Made by a program: the position numbers and the translations under genes. This document shows positions 57,040 to 64,000 of a DNA stretch of 64,000 nt, one piece after another. The first letter of the stretch is position 1, and each line of letters starts with the position of its first letter. The DNA lies in assembly GCF_009870125.1 (NCBI RefSeq), contig NC_046681.1, positions 8,383,001 through 8,447,000 on the forward strand, given 5' to 3'. The notes beneath the pieces were generated by a model. It was given only the letters and a program-made list of their open reading frames with translations. It had not been told where the DNA came from and searched no databases. The stretch is from Drosophila pseudoobscura (taxonomy: Eukaryota > Arthropoda > Insecta > Diptera > Drosophilidae).

Positions 57040-60000
57040 AAACAGAACATACAGAAAAGAATAGTGTCTGTCAAGTCAAGTTTAACTAAGGAAAATATGC
57101 CTGAAAAGCGTTTGGTTGTACGTTTGCATCGTTAAATTATCCATCGAATCTTTAATTTTTTTTTTCTTGCCTTTTTTAAGTTGATGAAATGACAACATTT
57201 ATTTAGAAAACATTCGACGAACTGCTTACATTATATATATAATTTTAAGTTTATACTTAACGCCGTGGAACTTTTCTTTTGTACTTTAAGCTAAGTTAAT
57301 TTAATTTTGATACCAAAAGAGCCGGAATTAAAGTACTTAAGCCTCATATGTGGAAACAAATATCTTGTAGATTACAAGGATACATGATCTTCTGAGATTC
57401 TCGTTGGGATCCACTGGAAACGCTGATAAAAGGACGCCTCGTAAGAAATTCCCAGGCGCTAGAGCGGCTACAAAGCGGTCTAGAATTAAGGACACTCATC
57501 AATATATAATGTCATTTTGTCTGAGACAATTTTTTTTAATCCCGCGTTTAGGGAATGCTTTTGAACTGAACTCCGTGTTCCGCTTTATCTAATTTCATTC
57601 GTAATTTCCTTTTTCCGATACAAAATTCCAATAGCTTGACCTGGTTCGTTAAAAACAATTGATTTATTAGAAATAAATTCGAAGGAAATTGAAGATGGAA
57701 ATTATTTTCCCATAAATATTTTCTCTTTTTATGATTGAGAAATTGTCTTGTCTTTCGCTTTATTCCAACGTTTTCCATCAGAAAAAAGGGGGTAATATTC
57801 GGAACGGAAATGAGAAAATCTCTGGCTACTGCATCCACTACTCCGGAGGTCTCTCGGAATTCAGTTAATTTGTAATTGATTGGAGCTGACTACAATTTCT
57901 TACTGGTTGGTTTATGCAAATTGCAAGTAGGAGTCAGGGAATCGCAAGAGGGGGGATCAGGATTTTAGACAAAGGTAATGCTACGCATTGCAGTCCTGTC
58001 CCTCCCCCTCCGCTTCCCCAAGAAACTTTTCCTTTATATGGAATTTGTTGCAACGAAGCTCTTACAAGGCAGCTGTCTGTAAACTTGTATAGTGAAGCAA
58101 GTGTGTGTGTGTGCTTACAGCATTGAAGTGTAAAATGGAAAATGAGTTCGCACTTTAGATTAAAATCTGTAAACATGAGCCAGGGCTCAGATCCATTTGC
58201 CAAGATTGTGGGCAACTCGTTTAAGGGCTTATCGCTGGGCTCTCAATTTTTCCATCAGTCAGGCTTCAGAGAAAACCTTCTTAAGGTGTTGGCAATCTTG
58301 TTTTACCCTGAATACTGAATAGACACCACCTCATGGCAGGATGTCTCGAATAGCCATCGCGGCATCCTGTTTGCCTGATGGAAATAGAATGTCAATTAAG
58401 TTCTCTAGCTCAAAACGGAAATGGAAATGAGCACAAATGAAATTAAAATTCCCGGAAATAAAAGCAGTAACGCATTAAGCTTAAAGCAAAAATATATTTC
58501 AAATGTACTTGAAGAGGGCTGGTAGCAGTTTTATAAATTAATAACAATATTTTATACAGCAGCAACTACAGCACTCATAATAAATTCAGAAAAAGTTTGT
58601 ACATACTCAGCAGCAACAATTGCAAAAACAACAATGGCAAGTAAGTAATTCCCTTCAGCTGTGCCACTGCCACTGACGCTGCCACACGCCTTTCGGGTAG
58701 GGGCAGAGAAAAAACTACTATAACTATGCATGTAAATTTATAACCCAGACCCAGTAGGGTCCCAGTCCCAACCAACACACCTCCATGGGGTACAACAAAA
58801 TACAAAAAAAAAGGAACAATAATTGTTACATGTGGACTATGGGATACCCGGTAATCAGTTTATTATTCTATTGCTCTAGGCCTAAAACTATCTTTTGGAA
58901 TCCCTAAGCAGTAGATACTCATTATTGTAAAACTATAAAACTTAAAAGTTGTAAGTGGGAGTAGATATTGTACCTTGTGTTCTACCCCTTAAAGTTGTCA
59001 GATTGTGATCATTCTTTTTTGGCATAATTCCTTTCTATTACAGAGTACCAAAAGCCGATCCGGAACTTGTTTATGAAACAAGTGCAGGCGAGAAGATGTG
59101 GAGTGTGCACTGTTTGTGCTACTACTTCTGGTCCTGCCACAATAACAACACGTACATGTGGCAGCAGCTGACAAGTACAGAAATGTTGGTTGTTACGCTA
59201 CCCGAAAACGCCATCGCATAGCTCAAAAATTTGCACAGCCCGTGACAGAGGGCACTGGAAGGCGCAGAGAGCGACAACACCCGAAGGCATTGAAATATTA
59301 ATGCTAATGGCTAGAAGAAAACACATTTTCTTGATGTCGAGCAATCGCCTGATTGTATTGCTTGCCGAACGTTGGGTGTGGCTTAGTCCTGGCGGCGATG
59401 GCAGGCGATGAGTTTACCCAATAATTTAATGAAAATGCAAAAAGCTCTTGCAACAAATAACTTTCCTTAGCAGCAGGGGGAAAAAATTCAACAAAAAATG
59501 TTCTTCGCCTCAAGCGGGTGGGGATATGGCAAAAGTTTGTTGCAAAATGTTCTCCTTGTGCAGTCGAAATTACAACGCAATGGCAATATATAAACTGCTA
59601 TTGAGACCCTACGGATAAGCATCCAGATAAGGAGCCCTTCAAACTGTTCTAGTTGGTCCTCGCGTTGACACCATGCGAAAAAGTTTTCAAACACTAAGAT
59701 TATTGGGTATGCATCCCTTTGGCTGGAGGAGTATTGACAGCTTTAAGGCTTATGTGCACTCAAGTCCAGGGACACCCAAGTCCATGAGTTTCGCTGACCA
59801 ACCGCACTGTCACGTGCCAGGGACACGTTTCGTACCTTACACGCCAAAGGCTAAGAGCTCTCGAAACTTTGTTGACCAAAAGAGCACAGTGTCAGCCATA
59901 AGAGGACTAACAGAATGAAGACTCTAAAGGAAAGGAAACAGCTTTAAACGGGAGATACAACACCTGCTACGGCCCTTACCAATGTTCTTAAAAAATGTGG
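57040..60000. other. No gene seen
   Basis: A/T-rich sequence after the ZAD gene, with a short GT tract near 58100. No coding exon supported. Confidence 0.5.
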
Positions 60001-60004
60001 CACA

Positions 60005-60640
60005 CTTTTTATACCTGGTACTCAACGTATGTATAACGAGGGGGAACGTTGTGAGTTGCTGCGGCGACCGCAACTCTACATTAATACCCGATACATAGTC
60101 AGTATGGCTACATTGAGCGACAAAGAGTGCCTACGGGAGGGACAGAAAACGTGTCTGATCGTGTCGTCGGGCGCTGCAAAGCAATTGCAAATTGAAGTGT
60201 TACTTTTGGCTATAATAATGATTCGATCTAATCCAGATACGATAATTTGGTAGATATAGTCATTCTCTATGATTTATTTTCTCGTATCTTCAAAATTGTG
60301 GATAACCCTGATTTTTGTCCTTCATGGGGTCGGAAAGGGGTGGGGCGAAACATTAAAATAAACTTGTAACAGTGAAATATCACAGAAGTCTGGATCCAAA
60401 ACATCGTTGCTCTAGGTCTTATAGTCTTTGAGCACTAGGCGCTAATAGGGACGGACAGACGGACCGACGGACAGACAGACAGGGCTCAATCGACTCGGCT
60501 ATTGATGATAATCAAGAATACATATACTTCATGGAGTCGGAAACGCCTTCTGCTGGCCGTTACACATATCAATTTGTACCACAAATCGAATATAGCCCAT
60601 TCCTCATTTTGAGTATCGGGTATAAAAAGGGTCTGAAAGG
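60005..60640 (-). mobile_element. DINE-1/mini-me-like element
   Basis: Subterminal AATACCCGATAC near 60083 and GAGTATCGGGTATA near 60612 are inverted to each other. Inside are the GGACGGACAGACGGACCGACGG tract and the TAATCAAGAATACATATACTTC core, in the opposite orientation to the fragment at 6140-6390. No coding capacity, as expected for a non-autonomous Helentron-associated element. Confidence 0.6.
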
Positions 60641-60649
60641 GTATATATG

Positions 60650-63600
60650 TATTTGTATTCGCAATGTATTTGAGAACGCAGAAAGCACTTCAGATTCCAT
60701 ACGCAATATTTTATAAATAAAAAAAAAACTAATAGTCTAATAACTTTAATGTAATTTTGATCACACTCAATATATTTTTAAATATACCTAGTAGTAGAAG
60801 TACAAATAACTGTAAGAAAAAGGCAGCTTATGAAAAGCCTCCAATACCTTTACTTTTGTAGATCATAAACAATTTCTACTGAATACCAGGTATTTAATGG
60901 TCGAGTCCCTCGACTTGTCAGTTGCCTTTTGTCCTTTTTTTGAGGTAATGTAATTGAATTGTAATTCAGTCATGAAATTTTTATTATTTTGTTTTTACAA
61001 AAATTCAAAACCCGTCGCCAGAAGCTGCTTCTTTAGTTTTTTTGTTGTTACTAAAAAAATTAGCATAATTTTACAACTGCCTTGGGAATTTTTCGTCACT
61101 GGGAATTACCCCAAGCATGTGAGAGAGCTTCGGTGTGTGTATCCCTCCGGCTGGATGGATGCACGTGGAAGACATCAGACTGCGTTTGAAACTTTTGGCA
61201 GTTCTTCGCTTAAGGATCCTGTACAGCTGCTGCTAGCCCTAGTCATGTGGAAATGTCCCTTCTTCACCCGTCCTGGTTTTGCTCCCTTCGCTGTGGCAGC
61301 AGGCCTGCCACGTCTGAAGTTTTTTGCAAGTTTTCGGCGCTTAAACTTTGTCGTTTGACAGAGACAAAAAAGGTAATGCAGGTCCGCTTAATGCAAGTCT
61401 TGGGTGATTTTAATGAGCTTTTCCTTGAGCCCAAAAGAACCAAAGTTTGGCTATAATTAGTGCGGGGTTGAGATGCATAAAAAAATCTAAAATTGCGCCT
61501 TTCGAACAGCGAGGTAAGTCTTTTGCGGGACTGAAGAACTTAGAGTGCACATATTTGTCGCTACATACTAAATATATCACAAATATCCAGGTTCTCTTGC
61601 TAGATAAACCAATAAAGAAGAGAACCTTGTATAGAATAAATGTCTACTTTTCAGATCACTTTTTTTGTGTAATGTTGCCAGGCATGTACAGGTCATATCA
61701 TAGAGCCTTCGTAAACATTTTATTAACATCATTTAGATAATCTACTTTCCGACAAGTTGCCGACAAAAATTAACAAGTTCCGTCGCGCCGTCGAGGATGA
61801 TTATGATTATGAATGGATGGAAAAGGAGCCCCATAACAGGGGAGGGGGGTCAATCGTTGGAGCCTAGACAAAGTTTGTTTCGCCTGCACAGGAACGTGGC
61901 GAAACGCAGCTGAAGAGCGACTTCAGAACTTTTACATTTTTGGTAATTAGCTTCGTTTATCTGCATTGCACTGGCAGTCTCGACAGGGCCAAAGCCAGGG
62001 CCACCGACATAGCCAGACACTTCTGGAGCTTCTGAAAATGAAGACCCTTCTCTGCGAAATATATTTAATTAATTTCTGTTGGTCAAGTTTATTGAGCAAT
62101 TTGACTGGTAAACTCAATTAAAGTATATTTTCAGTGATTCTATGAACACGTGACTCCCCAATGGAAATGTGACAGAATAATAAGTGTGTTTTTTTTTGCC
62201 ACCATTAAAATTGCTGCTAAATGATATTTATTCATCGTTGATATCCTAGGAAATTTTTCCATAGCATATGGAAAGTGTCGAATAGCAATGAATATTTTAC
62301 CAGCACACATCGTATTTGGTATTCAAGCAATCCCCAGCATCATCGCCATTCACCTGAGATGGAATCTCTCAGGTACTGCTTTTTCCCAGAGAGTTTCAGA
62401 GATTCAGATTGAGTGCCTTAAGCTGTGTGTTTGCCTCATAAATAAGTCAAAGACGAGCATTAGAGATTGATAGATAGATGGCTAGACTAAGAGCGAGAGA
62501 AAACATAATTTCCGCCTGGAGTTACACTTCCAATTTCCCAGGAACATTTCTGTCACTTTTTGTGATTTATCTTGGGTGATTTATGCATCTAATTCAGTTT
62601 AATTGTTGGAAAATACATACATATGTAAGCTAAATGTTAGTTAGCTAAAAAAAAATATATAATTCAATAATAATGCAGACAAAAATTATTATAAGGATTG
62701 TGCCACTAGCAATGTATCTTTCAGCTCAAGACCTTCAAAACATCTTAACCCATCCCATGTGATGAAGAAAGATCCAAACTAAAGAAATACAACGTTCAAA
62801 CTTAAACTTCTGTGCTGACTGATTATTTGTTAATATTAGCTGGTCTACTTGGCGGGTCTGCGAATATCTGTACTGCATTTCAGCGATATGGTAAAAAAAA
62901 AACCATCGTTAACAGCACGACACGGTGTGTCCAAGCCCGAAGTGCGCAATTCATTTTCTTTTATTTTTTATTTAATTGGTATGTGGTACTGTTCACACGC
63001 GCAAAAAACCAATAAATGTGCATGTAAGAAACAGAGGAAGGGCCGCATGCCCGGGTAGCATTTAAAAATTAATTAATTCAATTGCAATGCAACTCTCGTT
63101 GCCATGTTCAGCAGGTCCGGACAGCACAGAACGCCGTATAATTTGGTCCAGTTCTTTGAATCCTTTTTCTGTTCTTTCTTTTTGCTTCTGCCTGTCACCA
63201 ATGTGGGGCCAAGTACGTACGAGGGGGCTCTGTCATTGTCCTTGCGAGGAATTAAAATGCATTTTAAATAGGAAACGTTAATTTTATAAACAATTTATAC
63301 GGACACGTAATTTACAATTGCAAAATGTATTGGAACAGGTGTGAAAGGGAAAAGGGTAATAAATACCCTGTAATACGATAATAAAGTACTGATTTTAATT
63401 TCAATGCATCAATTATCCTAAACGGAAATTGCCGGCGACTGAGGTGTGTAAAAACATGTGATGAACGTAATCTGGAGTTGTGGAGAGAGGTGTAAGAAGG
63501 AAAGGAAGGTACAAGGAAAACATATCTCCGAGCAAATAGGTCTTCCAAAATAAGCCTCTTCATTCAGTGCTCCTCATTTTAGAAATGTCAAGGAATCATT

Positions 63601-64000
63601 GCGACATACATTTTTCATTGAAAATATCCTTCAAAAGTTGGAAGAGAACCCCCTGTTACAATTTTATTTATTTTCTTAACCAATGCCTTGACATATTTTA
63701 ATTATCTGCCGCAATATTTATGCGCCTCATTAATGGTATTATTTATGCTGCAGCAAAAGCAAGGCTGTAATTAATTTTGACACTATTGCGCATAAATGCA
63801 TTTATAATTAAGTGCCTGCCTCGTAATTACAGTCATTATTTCAAAGTGAAGGTCGCCCAGTAATGTATTTAGTGTGTGAACCAAAATAAACCATGGAATT
63901 AAAGTTTTCAAAGTATTTTTTTACGTAGGAGTCGGCGGAGTGCTGTCTGTGATTGACAAAAGGAAAAAGGTCAACCAATCAAGCGGAGATAATTTGCAGT
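60650..64000. other. No gene seen
   Basis: Intergenic or intronic, AT-rich. No splice-supported coding exon or RNA gene found. Confidence 0.5.

Noticed and set aside
1-64000. CRISPR arrays, rRNA genes, bacterial operons
   Set aside because: No regularly spaced direct repeats with unique spacers and no rRNA-like sequence; the DNA is clearly from an insect.

Overview
The window is fly DNA, almost certainly Drosophila. Introns of about 55-66 nt use GTAAGT/GTTCGT donors, there are DINE-1/mini-me-like elements with (GTCY)n tracts, a DREF-type TATCGATA site, an RR-1 cuticle protein gene with the usual 4-codon first exon, and a ZAD zinc-finger gene. A decayed Argonaute-2-like gene beside a VAP-family gene suggests a lineage with extra Ago2 copies, such as the obscura group. 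That placement is an inference.

Left part (1-39 kb): a nested system of inverted and tandem repeats. An outer inverted pair (565-2245 and 36735-38512) encloses about 34 kb. Inside it is a long palindrome: left arm 6811-8556, loop about 8557-9033, right arm 9034-11015. Next come two tandem units of about 11.5 and 11.2 kb (10265-21804 and 21805-32971). Each unit carries a roughly 7-kb segment without recognisable genes, flanked by inverted fragments of a BEL/Pao-type pol gene. Each also carries broken copies of at least two gene families I do not recognise. One family (alpha/beta) is a short protein with a C-terminal membrane segment. The other (delta/gamma) is a two-exon gene with a basic first exon and an acidic, helical second exon. 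Next to the array sit an intact, intronless VAP-family gene (33095-33844, minus) and, divergently, the Ago2-like pseudogene (34722-35345, plus), with a cluster of ATCGAT motifs between them.

Right part (39-64 kb): mostly intergenic or intronic sequence. Clear genes are the RR-1 cuticle protein (44720-45334, minus) with a TATA box, and a ZAD-C2H2 gene (55740-56901, plus) whose zinc fingers are damaged. Weaker candidates are small spliced or frameshifted genes on the minus strand at 38887-39287, 39796-40172 and 53677-54322. A GAGA-rich minisatellite lies at 43860-44190 and a DINE-1-like element at 60005-60640.

The most interesting system is the palindrome plus tandem array. Its arms share a 103-nt identical stretch with a private variant absent from the tandem copies. 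A transcript through it would fold into a long hairpin matching a gene family repeated next door. This resembles the layout of Drosophila hairpin-RNA/endo-siRNA loci, but transcription and small RNAs cannot be seen from the sequence.
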